Positions 23,862 through 33,688 of a stretch of 64,000 nt of DNA are shown here, piece by piece. Under the pieces are notes generated by a model. The model searched no databases. It was not told where the DNA came from and was given only the letters and a program-made list of their open reading frames with translations. The translations under genes were made by a program, and so were the position numbers. Position 1 is the first letter of the stretch; the number at the start of each line of letters is the position of its first letter. This DNA is from Dastarcus helophoroides (lineage: Eukaryota; Arthropoda; Insecta; Coleoptera; Bothrideridae), in assembly GCA_028583605.1 (NCBI GenBank), contig CM053327.1, positions 43,393,559 to 43,457,558 of the forward strand. The letters run 5' to 3'.

Positions 23862-23886
23862 GGGTGCCTATACGCCAGCCGCCACT
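23862..23886. mobile_element. Possible hAT-like terminus at the block edge
   Basis: The reverse complement reads CAGTGGCGGCTGGCGTATAG, which has the CAGTGGCG start common at hAT ends. It lies exactly where AT-rich repeat gives way to mixed sequence. No matching left end or target duplication was found near 18000, although GGGGGTGC occurs at both edges. Confidence 0.3.
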
Positions 23887-25288
23887 GTGGAAGATAGAAT
23901 TTGTCAATGGCCGATTTCAATGAGAAATGGTGTTATTAAATGTACACTTTATTCACATCAAGCCAAAAATCCATTTCATTTAAAGGAATGAATTTTAAAA
24001 ATTGTCAGCCGTTTCCAGCATTACCGATTTTTATTTGAGAATGAATGTGGTGAGTACATTTACATGCAGAAACAATAATGTACCAGATAGAGAAATTGAG
24101 AACCGAGTTCCGCTCTTTTTTCGAGCTAGCGCTTTCTGAATACTTATCAGTTACTTTGTATTTGTTTGTAATGCACATCTTCGCTTTACAATAAGGTTTC
24201 CATTATTATTAGTTTTCAATGCTGCCGCTTCTATAGAACAATGAAGTATGAAATAGAGACTGTCTTGTTTACCTTTGTGAGCTGATATTCAATTTCTGGT
24301 ATTGATGAATACAGACGCTCCTTATATTTCAGAACTAGCTAACCCCCGCGACTTTGCGCAAGATGCAATAAGGTCATATTTTAAAATAAAATAATTTCTG
24401 ATTTGATTTTAATAGAGTAATAGCTTCAAGGCCTAAAAAGTACCCTTAAAACACTCCACGTTTTAGTAAAAGTTTTATTAAAATTGATTTAGCAGAGGCT
24501 AGCCCGAACAAAAGATCACTCGACAGACAGACAGACAAAGACTTAGACGCTTCAATGCTACGAGATTAAGGACAACATTTTAGGAACAATCTCGTTATTG
24601 CAGATTTTGATGAACTCATCAAATTCAAAATATTGAGAAATTATATTTGATGAGTTCAGGAGTTAGGCAGTCATAACGCTTCACTTTTCAAACGTCTCAC
24701 TTTTATGCCCACGATAAAATCTAGCCAACCCAACAATCCCTATGATTTCATCTGCTATGCCCTAATTAAGTAACTGTTGGTTCCACTATATGGCCATCAA
24801 CGTTTTCCTAATGCAAAGCGACCAAACCAATGGACGCCACTGATTAATTGCCTAATTAAATTTGTATGGCTCTAATCAGCTGCCCCATTGCGACTGCAAT
24901 GTATTACATTCTTGTGTGCAGCACAAAGCGCTCTTTTAGCTCTTATGAATAATGAAGTTCTGTGGGAGTCGAGCGGGGCCAGTACATACTCCCAACAAAT
25001 GGCGGAAAGAGGAAATACTATTATGCAAATAACCCTAGAAAGGCTCTCTTCTATTTGTTCACAATATTTGCACTCGCGAGGGATCAATTAATTTGACACG
25101 AGATCCAGCGTTTCTGCGGATGAAATAAAAATAAACTCTGACCTTGCATTTGGTGCACAACAAAAGACTGGATCCACATCGATTAAAAGTCGCGTTGTGC
25201 GTTGTATTTATTAAAAAAAGTTAGGTTCTATCCACGGTTTTCCAGTGTATTTGACACACGTGAAAAATATTTAAACAAAATATATATA
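23887..25288. other. Mixed-composition spacer, no gene recognised
   Basis: Includes CTAGCTAACCCCCGCGACTTTG near 24335 and (CAGA)n near 24520, both words common in arthropod interspersed repeats. A 14-bp inverted repeat TGAACTCATCAAAT / ATTTGATGAGTTCA lies at 24611-24624 and 24645-24658. Mirror open frames at 24872-25091 have no recognisable product. Confidence 0.4.
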
Positions 25289-25292
25289 ATAT

Positions 25293-25663
25293 TGTACCGC
25301 ATTGTAAATAGATAGAATAGAATTTAGAATAGAATTTAGTGCATAAGTAAAGTTTCTAGAAAGAGCTGATAAGGGGAAAGCGGCCGCGATAACGAAACAA
25401 ACGGCAGATAAGCGTTCCAGAAATTTCGGCAAACGATAAGCCTTATCTGCGTGATTTTTCTAGAACCCGGGAGCCAAAACTATATAAGACGGTCAGCTTT
25501 CCCTAGAGTTAGTTAGAGTCGGTGTAGTTTAGTAGTGAGTTAGCAGTTAGAAGTCAAGAAGTGAGTTAATTTTTCAGTTGTAGTGATCCGAGTTGAGTTT
25601 GAAAATAAAGTGGGTATTATTCAATTCACGTGTTAATCAATTCGAACCAATAATAGCGTAACA
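25293..25663 (+). mobile_element. Solo LTR of a Gypsy-type retrotransposon, copy 1
   Basis: 371 bp from TGTACCG to CGTAACA, flanked by the 4-bp duplication ATAT (25289-25292 and 25664-25667). TATATAAG at 25481 and AATAAA at 25604 are placed as promoter and polyadenylation signals of an LTR on the plus strand. A second copy of the same family is at 49026-49385. TG...CA ends with an ATAT duplication fit the insect 17.6/297-like Gypsy target preference. No internal region is present, so recombination between two LTRs is the likely origin. Confidence 0.85.
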
Positions 25664-25667
25664 ATAT

Positions 25668-25860
25668 AATAATAATACAAAATGAAACGCACAATACGAA
25701 TTTTCATTGATGTGGATCTAGTTTTAGAAGAAGCAGCCTCGAGTTGCAGCGGGTAGGTCCAAATTACGTGAGAATTTTTTTGAAGTGAAAACTTCTTTAG
25801 CCGCGTTAAGCTACTATAGATAGGGGACAAAAGAATTGTTTGGTGTTACCAATAACGCTA
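25668..25860. other. Short unassigned spacer
   Basis: No recognised feature between the solo LTR and the family C copy. Confidence 0.4.
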
Positions 25861-26072
25861 ATTTGAGCTAGCGACATGCTCTAATATCTACAGTACTGCT
25901 AGGTACACGTACCTAGCGAGGTTCGAACCTCAGCGCAAAACAATTACTCCACCACTAGTCCATGGTCTCTCATTGAAAGCTAAATTTGCCTGATAATCAA
26001 ACCTTAGTTCTGAAGTTAAATGAAATATGCGAAAATGTGTATACTGTAATTGTTTAAATTGTGTTTTAATTT

Positions 26073-26259
26073 TGAAATACAAATCTTGTCCCCTGAAACC
26101 AAGAAAGATTAATCTTCTCTCTGAAGATGATAGCTTGGCTATCGAAACGCGTTAGAGCAACCTCTGTTGTGTTTTTTAATCTTTCTTGGTTTCAGGAGAC
26201 AAAATTTGTATTTTAAATTTTGAAGATAACCAAGGACAAGTGCGTTCCACCAAAAAAAA
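26073..26259 (+). mobile_element. Family A retroposon with target duplication and A tail
   Basis: Flanked by the 12-bp direct repeat GTGTTTTAATTT (26061-26072 and 26260-26271); uninterrupted family C copies have one. The right end is CGTTCCACC followed by A8. The left 39 bp are the reverse complement of the 3' part, so the copy is a partial inverted dimer centred near 26112. A target duplication plus A tail is the mark of LINE-type retroposition. Confidence 0.85.
26117..26157 (+). ncRNA. Hammerhead-like ribozyme core, family A (best copy)
   Basis: CTCT (26117-26120), CUGAAGA (26121-26127), extra U (26128), stem II GAUAGC-UUG-GCUAUC (26129-26143), GAAA (26144-26147), CGCGU, U at 26153, then AGAG (26154-26157) pairing with the first CTCT. 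The predicted cleavage site is 26153/26154. Stem III ACGCGU is self-complementary. Confidence 0.55.
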
Positions 26260-26480
26260 GTGTTTTAATTTAATTATTATTATTCCTATTCTCTCCGTAA
26301 ACAAAAGCTGACTATATCATAAAGAAAAAAAGCTGGGAAATTACGTACTGGCGTCAATTCGAAAGACGGATGCGACGTGCGAGATTAAAATGGGCGTAAT
26401 AAGGATATGCTTCACACGACGCACATAATTTCGTCTGCGCATTTCGAACAATCCCAGACAGATTGACAAAAATTAGTAAC

Positions 26481-27000
26481 ATTTGGTTTAACCCAATCAA
26501 TCAAGTCAAAATTCAATTTTAGGTTACTATATAAGAAAAACTTTCGTGACACCAAATGCTCTACCATTGCGCCAAGCTCGCTCTTTGAATTGAAAGCTAA
26601 GCTTGCCTGATAATCTAACCTAAAGTAATCACTTAAAACGTCTTCATACCATTTAGTTTGGGCTAGATTGAAAAGTTTCGAGCCACCACTAACAAAGAAA
26701 CTTTTCAGAACTCTTACAACACGTTTTGTATTTTGTTTCATTAAAGAATGTAAACGGCTATGTTTACTGAGAAATAATTGCCAAAAGTCTAATTAGCGGT
26801 GGCCATCTATCTACGTTTGCGTGAGATAAAAGCCTGTAAAATATAGCCAAAGTTGCAATAATGCATCCACACAAAATTCAACTCAATCAATCAAGTCAAA
26901 ATTCAATTTTAGTTTACTATATGAGAAAAACATTCGTGACAACCAATTCTCTACCACTGCGCCACGGTCGCTCTTTGAATTGAAAGCTAAGTTTGCCTGA
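26481..27000. repeat. Family C-associated duplicated segment (E)
   Basis: 26620-27000 matches 39790-40160 in the same orientation, including ATTTAGTTTGGGCTAGA, a 10-bp inverted repeat GAAAAGTTTC/GAAACTTTTC and AATTAGCGGTGGCCATCTAT. An open frame of 109 codons on the minus strand overlaps it without recognisable domains. Two A-box-like tRNA half-heads (CTACCATTGCGCCA, CTACCACTGCGCCA) lie near 26565 and 26950. Confidence 0.6.
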
Positions 27001-27635
27001 TAATCTAACCCTACTCTGAAGTTAAATGGAAAATCGGCGTAATGAAGATATGCTTCATACGATGCACATAACTTCGCCTACGGAATATGAACAACTCAGG
27101 ACAGAGTGACAGTTGGCTGAGCGTTTGGCGACGCTGTTATATTTTTAATGACATTTCTTAAAATCTTCATTAAATATTTTGATGCGAGTAGTATTATAAC
27201 ACTCATAGTTAAATGTTCTGACTTTTGTGGTTTCGTGATCTAGTTATTTCTTGTAAAATATGAAATGGCAAAGGATATTTTTGCTATTATAAGATGAGAG
27301 ATTTAAATACGGAATTATCGTGACGAATACATTGGATAATATCACGATGGATAAATGAAAAGATTCGGACAACACTAGGATCAAGACTAGCCAATATTAG
27401 TCGTCTGTCACCTGAGTTTAATGTCATATAAAATTTTAAATATGTACCCCACAGATTTTAAAATATACAAACATTTGAGGTTAGCTCCAAGGCAATTAAA
27501 TTACTTCAAATGTTATTAAAATGTTATCACTGTTAATTCCTATTTTAAGTTTTCTTTTCTGTCAGCAGTCCACATGACTGCCTAATTTTTTTTAAATTTT
27601 ATTATCCACACAACAATAAAATCTCGCACAAACAT
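27001..27635 (+). repeat. Family C body, long version
   Basis: Continues from AAAGCTAAGTTTGCCTGA through GGCGACGCTGTTATATTT to GTCCACATGACTGCCTAA. It is the reverse complement of 37590-38260 and matches 46060-46600 directly. It has no open frame of note and borders the LINE-derived 171-bp array. Confidence 0.75.
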
Positions 27636-29888
27636 TTCGAACCCAAAAGAGCTCATGTGTCTTTTGTACTTTGTTTAAAGAAGATCAAAAATGACTCTTC
27701 TTGAATACTGGAAGGAGACAAGTCGCCAACCATGTGCCTGTGATCCAGTGTCTGGAGAGACTCGATTAAGACCTCATCATTAACCAAGCAAATTTTTCTT
27801 TGAACCGAGTCCAAAAGAGCTAATGTGTCTTTTGAACCGAGTCCAAAAGAGCTAATGTGTCTTTTGGGCTCTGTCCAAAGAAAATCAAAAATGAGTCTTC
27901 TTGAATACTGGAAGGAGACAAGTCGCCAACCATGCGCCTGTGATCCAGTGTCTGGAGAGACTCGATTAAGACCTCATCATTAACCAGGCGAATTGCTCTT
28001 TTTTGAACCGAATCTAAAAGAGCTAATGCGTCCTTTGGACCATGTCCAAAGAAGATCAAAAGCAAGTCTTCTTGAATACTGGAAGAAAACAGTCGCCTAC
28101 CATGCGCCTGTGATCCAGTGTCTGGAGAGACTTGATTAAGACCTTACCATCAACCAGGCAAATTTCTCTTCTTTAAACCGAATTCAAAAGAGCTAATGTG
28201 CCTTTTGGACTCTGTCCTAAAAAGATCAAAAGCAAGTCTTCATGAATACTGGAAGGAGACAATTCGCCAACCATGCGCCTGTGATCCAGTGTCTGAAGAG
28301 ACTCAATTAAGACCTCATCATTAACCAGGCAAATTGCTCTTCTTTGAACTGAGTCCAAAGCTCATGTGTCTTTTGGACTCAGTTCAAGGACAGTCAAAAG
28401 TGAGTCTTCTTAAATACTGGACTGGAAAAAGACAACTCTCCAACGATTCTTTGAACCGAGTCCAAAAGAGCTAATGTGTCTTTTGGGCTCTGTCCAAAGA
28501 AAATCAAAAATGAGTCTTCTTGAATACTGGAAGGAGACAAGTCGCCAACCATGCGCTTGTGATCCAGTGTCTGGAGAGACCCGATTAAGACCTCATCATT
28601 AACCAGGCGAATTGCTCTTTTTTGAACCCAATCTAAAAGAGCTAATGCGTCTTTTGGACTATGTCCAAAGAAGATCAAAAGCAAGTCTTCTTGAATACTA
28701 GAAGAAAACAAGTCGCCTACCATGCGCCTGTGATCCAGTGTCTGGAGAGACTTGATTAAGACCTTACCATCAACCAGGCAAATTTCTCTTCTTTGAACCG
28801 AATTCAAAAGAGCTAATGTGCCTTTTGGACTCTGTCCTAAAAAGATCAAAAGCAAGTCTTCTTGAATACTGGAAGGAGACAATTCGCCAACCATGCGCCT
28901 GTGATCCAGTGTCTGGAGAAACTCGATTAAGACCTCATCATCAACCAGGCAAATTTCTCTTCTTTGAATCGAATTCAAAAGAGCTAATGTATCTTTTGGA
29001 CTCTGTCCAAAGAAGATCAAAAGCAAGTCTTCTTGAATACTGGAAGGAAGCAAGTCCCCAACCGTGCGTCTGTGATCCAGTGTCTGGAGAGACTCGATTA
29101 AGACCTCATCATCAACCAGGCGAATTGCTCTTCTTTGAACCGAGTCCAAATGAGATCTGTCCAAAGAAGATCAAAAGTGAACCTTCCTGAATACTGAAAG
29201 GAGACAAGTCGCCAACCATACGTCTGTGATCTAGGGTCTGGAAAGATTGGATTAAGACTTCATCATTAACCAGGCAAATTGCTCTTCTTTGAACTGAGTC
29301 CAAAAGAGCTAATGTGTCTCCTGGACTCTGTCCAAAGAAGATCAAAAGTGAGTCTTCTTGAAAACTGGAAGGAAATAAGTCGCCAATTATGCGCCTGTAA
29401 TTCAGTGTCTGGAAAGACTCAATTAAGACCTTATCATCAAACCGGCAATTTTCTCTTCTCTGAACCAAATTCAAAAGAGCTAATGTGTCTTTAGGACTCT
29501 GTTCAAAGAAGATCAAAAGTAAGTCTTCTTGAATACTGGAAAAAGACAACTCGCCAACCATGCGCCTGTGATCCAGTGTCTGGAGAAACTCGATTAAGAC
29601 CTCATCATCAACCAGGCAAATTTCTCTTCTTTGAACCGAATTCAAAAGAGCTAATGTATCTTTTGGACTCTGTCCAAAGAAGATCAAAAGCAAGTCTTCT
29701 TGAAGACTGGAAGGAGGCGAGTCCCCAACCATGCGCCTGTGATCCAGTGTCTGGAGAGACTCGATTAAGACCTCATCATCAACCAGGCGAATTGCTCTTC
29801 TTGAAACCGAGTCCAAATGAGATCTGACCAAAGAAGATCAAAAGTGAACCTTCTTAAATACTGAAAGGAGACAAGTCGCCAACCATAC
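27636..29888 (-). repeat. 171-bp array from a CR1/Jockey-like LINE tail (minus)
   Basis: About 13 units with a 171-bp (57-codon) period. On the minus strand each reads LALLDSVQRRAI, LVDDEVLIESLQTLDHRRMV, GDLSPSSIQEDLLLIFFGQ, SPKDT. The same words (SIQRRAI, LEHRRMVGDLS) occur once in the parental LINE near 31500-31620. Several frames stay open for 240-256 codons, because the unit is a multiple of three and divergence is low. This is amplified retrotransposon sequence and not a repeat protein gene. Confidence 0.85.
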
Positions 29889-30182
29889 GCCTGTGATATG
29901 TGATGTCGAAAAAAATATATATACTAATCCTCTACTTTTGCGCTTTTGCAGGGAGCGAGCTTGTAAAAACAGAACCGTAATATTTTATGAATCCTAACTT
30001 ATGTGCTGTCGCCCAATATTTTTCTTGTCGCTTCAATAACATCCCTTTAGTTGGATATTTTCCGGCTTGGAAGCAGACTGCTTAAAAACATCACTGCAAT
30101 ACTGTTGAAAGGTTAGCTGACAAGTATAAATATTTTAGTTTCTTTTTATTCACTTTGAGCTGCAGGCTGACATCATGGTGCG
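29889..30182. repeat. Segment X, inverted partner of 38487-38775
   Basis: Contains TACTAATCCTCTACTTTTGC, CAGGGAGCGAGCTTGTAAAA and TGGATATTTTCCGGCTTGG. The reverse complement lies at 38487-38775 with few changes. In both places X lies next to the same end of an RT fragment. No coding sequence recognised. Confidence 0.7.
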
Positions 30183-30490
30183 TCGGAGAAAAATATTGAC
30201 ACCAGGCTATTTACATTCGCGTAGTGTATATGGAATAAGAACTTAAAGCTAAGAGATCGTTTATGTGCAACAAAAACAGAGTAGGAGACATAACAGGTCC
30301 CTGAGGCACCCCTGCATTAATCGCAAATGTCCCGGATGAGATGCCATCACTGACGACCTGACGAGATCTGTCAGAGAGAAAACCGGATATTAAATAACAG
30401 AGTCCAGGAGGAAGACCGTGAGATGTTAATTTGGCCAGAACAGATCGGTGCCAGACTCTGTCGAAAGCCTTTGATATATCCAATGCCACA
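30183..30490 (-). pseudogene. CR1/Jockey-like LINE RT fragment
   Basis: Minus-strand frame reads ALDISKAFDRVWHRS, LISGFLSDRSRQVV, FAINAGVPQGPVMSPTLFLL, HINDLL. These are RT motif A (LDI..AFDRVWH) and motif B (GVPQG..SP). The YADD box expected next is lost at the 30211 edge. A near-identical plus copy of the second half is at 38262-38486. Confidence 0.85.
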
Positions 30491-30664
30491 ATTTCAAGAT
30501 TCTTAATTATCTGGGAAAACGGGTTATTTTTGTTAGGGTACTTCTTATTTTGGGGTATTTTGGCTAGGCTAAAACTAACTGGGATATTTTCTTCTGGGAT
30601 TTTTTGACCGGCTCCCTAATTTGGAGATCGATGCCAGACTATGTCTGTCGAAAGACGTACTTCT

Positions 30665-30790
30665 AGCTTCACTGTTTTTCCATAGTTGAGTTACAGATAT
30701 GGGGAACATATGCCAATAGATCGCCAGTTGAGCGTTGTTGTCTGAAACCGTATTGCCTGTCCGAGATGATTCTATTCTTCTCCAGATATT
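30665..30790 (-). pseudogene. LINE RT fingers fragment
   Basis: Minus-strand translation RILEKNRIISDRQYGFRQQR, STGDLLAYV matches the segment before motif A (QYGFR..RSTGDLL). It abuts, head to head, the plus-strand copy that begins at about 30790, so an inversion or snap-back joins the two. Confidence 0.65.
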
Positions 30791-31957
30791 TGAGAATCTT
30801 GACATTGTGGCATTGGATATCTCAAAGGCTTTTGACAGAGTCTGGCACCGATCCCTTCTCGCCAAATTAACATCTTATGGTCTTCCTTCTGGACTCTGTC
30901 ATTTGGTATCCAATTTTCTCGCTGACAGATCTCTTCAGGTCGTCGTTGATCCGAGACATTTGCAATTAACGTAGGAATGCCTCAGGGGTCTGTTCTGTCT
31001 CCTACTCTATTTCTGTTACATATAAACGATCTATCAGCTCCAACTTCCAATCCTATGTACAGCTACGCAAATGATAGTAACCTTGTGTCATCTTTTTTCT
31101 CCGACAAATTAATCGGGATTTCGAGATTATTCTGAAATGGGGTAAGAACAATTTGGTCGACTTCAACGCTACAAAAACTCAGACCGCGGTTTTCTCTAAG
31201 AAAACATTGAGGGATAATGCAACAAACATACTAATGGACGCTAAAATCCTTTCGATGGGTTCTAATCTATCTATTCTAGGAGTGGATGCGAGCTCTAACT
31301 TTTCTTGGGACGTTCATGTGCGCGCCATTGCCAAATACGCCTCTCAAAAGCTGGGCTTTCTTTTTAGAGCTAAAAAGTACTTCACGTCTCATCAGCTATT
31401 AAGACTATACAAAGCTCAAGTTAGGGCAACACTAGTCAATAGTGTTCTCATGTTTGGAGTTCAGCCCCAGAACACACTTTAGCTCTCTTGAATTCAATTC
31501 AAAGAGAGCTAAAGTGTGTTTTGAGCGATTTAGAGCGATTGGCCTAATTGATGACGAGAGTCTGACCGATTCTCTCGAAACGCTAGAGCACAGGCGTATG
31601 GTTGGTGATTTGTCTCTTTTCTACAAGTACTATCATGGAAAATGCTCGCAGAAACTAATAGGATTGATCCCCCCAAGGGCAAGATTCTTGAGGCGTACCA
31701 GACAGTCGGAGAGAGCAAATTTCTGTGAGGTCCAGTTTGACACAGTGAGGACTTCTGTCTACGGAGACTCTTTTTTCTATAGAACTTCCAAGTTATGGAA
31801 CTTGTTACCAAAAGGAATTTTCCCCAAAAATTACAACCTATCCTTGTTTAAGAAGGCGGTTCATCACCATCAGTCCTTGTTTCCGCATCCTACTGGCAGT
31901 GCTTTGAAAGCATAATGGGGTTACCCTTTGCGAGTGGATTAAACTTAAAAAAAAAAG
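30791..31957 (+). pseudogene. CR1/Jockey-like LINE, RT palm to 3' end
   Basis: In order: ALDISKAFDRVWHRSLL (motif A), a small frameshift after SLQVV, TFAINVGMPQGSVLSPT (motif B), SYANDSNLVSSF, where the catalytic YADD box has become YAND, then NATKTQTAVFSK, KLGFLFRAKKYFT and the tail IGLIDDESLTDSLETLEH, RRMVGDLSLFYKYYHG, RTSKLWNLLP. The last frame ends at TAA 31913-31915, followed by a short 3' UTR and A10 near 31949. A perfect 19-bp palindrome (31471-31489 / 31502-31520) breaks the frame before the tail. This is the likely parent type of the 171-bp arrays. It is enzymatically dead. Confidence 0.85.
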
Positions 31958-31997
31958 AAGACAGCAGATACTGAGAGTACGTTATGTGAAATAAATG

Positions 31998-32116
31998 AGT
32001 AGAGTTGAGAGTAGTAGTGACGATGGCTTCGTGGTTAGGAAACTGCTTCGTAACGTGAAAGTCCTGGGTTCGACTCCCAGTCGCTGATCACATATTTTTA
32101 ACTCTACTACACTACT
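31998..32116 (+). mobile_element. tRNA-derived SINE module
   Basis: A tRNA-like head at 32017-32087 has an A box TGGCTTCGTGGTTAGG, a perfect T arm CTGGG-TTCGACT-CCCAG (32064-32080) and imperfect acceptor and anticodon arms. It is flanked by an inverted repeat, AGTAGAGTT (31998-32006) and AACTCTACT (32100-32108), extended by AGTAGTG / CACTACT. It sits just after the LINE A tail. A functional tRNA is unlikely because the acceptor stem does not pair well. Confidence 0.6.
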
Positions 32117-32129
32117 TCGTTAAACCATG

Positions 32130-32450
32130 CATCATCATCACTTAAGATATAATGGGCCACAAAGATATAGAACCATAGTTCTTAGCCAGATTCATTTTTC
32201 CCTTCTTTTTAGGGATAGACTGCACCCTAGCAGATTTTCGAATATTGGGGAATACACCTTTAGTGTAAGAAGCTGTGAACAATTTGCATAGGAATGGAGT
32301 CAACTTTGGAGCGCACTTCTTAAGAACAATAGCGGGGATACCATCAAGGGCAGAAGCTTTCGATGTGTCGAGCTCCTGATTGTGCGTTTTCTGAAGACAA
32401 CTTCAGGCATCGAAATGCTAACGTTAGGAAGAATAGGGGGTTCTACGTTT
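32130..32450 (-). pseudogene. LINE RT N-terminal fragment
   Basis: Minus-strand translation gives FRKTHNQELDTSKASALDGI (with one frame change), PAIVLKKCAPKLTPFLCKLF, GVFPNIRKSARVQSIPKKKG, NLAKNYGSISL. This is the RT start, where DGIP...LK, W/K..A.V.PI.KKG and NYRPISL are expected; R and P of NYRPISL are mutated to G and S. Probably the same LINE family as 30791-31957. Confidence 0.75.
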
Positions 32451-32710
32451 CGAGGTTTAAATGATTTAGTAACTTTACTGTTTCAAAAAATGTTTCAGTT
32501 AAATTATTTTCTGACATAAGTGACAGTAAAGGCAGCAATAATATTCAAAAAATCCGGTCGTAAATAAATAACTTCTAGTTCTTTTTTTTTAACGAAGCGC
32601 ACCTGAAGTATATATGCAGAAGTCATGGCTTCGAACTGGAAAAATAATAGCTATAAATATTGTGCAAAATTACTGTTGTTATTATTATTATTATTATAAG
32701 ATACGCAAGT
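32451..32710. other. Unassigned spacer with ATT microsatellite
   Basis: An (ATT)n run lies at about 32677-32697. Nothing else recognised. Confidence 0.4.
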
Positions 32711-32873
32711 ATAATGCAACCTAGATTACAAATTCATGCAGCCCTCCAGGCGGCGTGTATAGTGAATCATAGGTAGCTGAACTACCAACAGTTGAAACAA
32801 TGCCACCTAGCGAAGCGGTTGCTCTCCAGGAAAGTTCCCAGAAGACAAGGATTCTAATATGCACAGACCAATA
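32711..32873 (-). repeat. Family B body fragment
   Basis: Plus-strand order AATGCAACCTAGATTACAAA, CCTCCAGGCGGCGTGTATAG, CAACAGTTGAAACAATGCC, GAAGCGGTTGCTCTCCAGG, TCTAATATGCACAGACC. It is the reverse of the body at 12745-12895. No hammerhead core is present. Confidence 0.75.
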
Positions 32874-33688
32874 GATATAAGATTCAACAAATATGGTGAA
32901 CAGTCGACCTTTTCGCATTTCTCGATAACGATGCAAACCATGACCAAAGTCGACGATTCTATTGCCCAAATCAAGGTGTCTATAACGTCTTGTTTAGTAA
33001 AGCGTGTGCATTATGAAAAATAAGCAACAATTGAAAACGGGAATCAATTGGGATCGCAACTTTGCAACCTATCCAGTCTAAGCACGCAGTTCAAATCAAA
33101 ATGGGGATTGCCAATATTTGTTTCGATATATCGAGTGGAGGTGCCAGCCCTGACAGCCTGATTGATATGTTTGGAAGTTTCTTACGCTCCGAAATGATTC
33201 AAATGACATAAACATATGCTGCTCATAAATCGAATATACGGTTATTCGATGATATCTCGGGAGTTATAACGTGTTTCGTGTAGATCTCGCATTACGGCCA
33301 TTAGGGGCGGTAAATCCTTCTTCCATTCATTCGGCCGCTATCAGAAATCAAATCCGATTTGGGAGATGCTCGTTCTTTTTCTCCTGGGATAATTCCACTC
33401 CATAAATGTAAGGCGAAAAACCTGGCCGGCTTTAAAGCGCTTTCAAGAGTGAAATTTTCGAGATTAACATAAAGTAATCGTATCACCGAATTGGCATGCC
33501 CGAGAAAGTGTCGCTTCCATTCGTTTTTCGTCGACAAAAATTCTGAAAACTATACGAGAATTAGTTGAGAGGGAAAATGCCCCAATTTTATTTAAATATC
33601 CTCTTTCGCCGTATGTAAATCGTATGTGAAATGCGCATGTGCAGTAGCTTCATAGTGCAGTAGCTTCATATCCAAGACAAGAATTGAA
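32874..33688. other. Mixed-composition spacer, no gene recognised
   Basis: About 43 percent GC by eye, less AT-rich than its surroundings, and not tandem. Minus-strand open frames of 76-82 codons show no motif. It may be older single-copy DNA, or an exon-free part of a host locus. Confidence 0.35.

Larger units (their letters stand above)
25861..26480 (+). repeat. Family C repeat with tRNA-like end, split by family A
   Basis: Begins near a palindrome GCTAGGTAC-AC-GTACCTAGC (about 25900). The minus strand then has B box GGTTCGAACCTC and A box TGGACTAGTGG, 33 nt apart, a compact tRNA-like head. The body reads through to GTGTTTTAATTT at 26061, resumes after the family A insertion at 26260 and continues with GACGGATGCGACGTGCGAG. 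Confidence 0.7.

Noticed and set aside
18001..23886. Complete hAT element with CAGTGGCGG ends
   Set aside because: Only the right end has the motif; no matching left terminus or 8-bp duplication was found.
24872..25091. Overlapping opposite-strand frames as a small gene
   Set aside because: Mirror frames of similar length without motif or conserved context.
28394..29831. Long open frames of 239-256 codons suggesting a leucine-rich repeat protein gene
   Set aside because: The 57-codon word is a LINE tail motif (SVQRRAI...HRRMVGDL), units on both strands are equally open because the period is a multiple of three, and there is no start context or intact parent.
32017..32087. Functional tRNA gene
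   Set aside because: A and B boxes and the T arm are good, but the acceptor arm does not pair and the anticodon stem is poor; it is better read as a SINE head.
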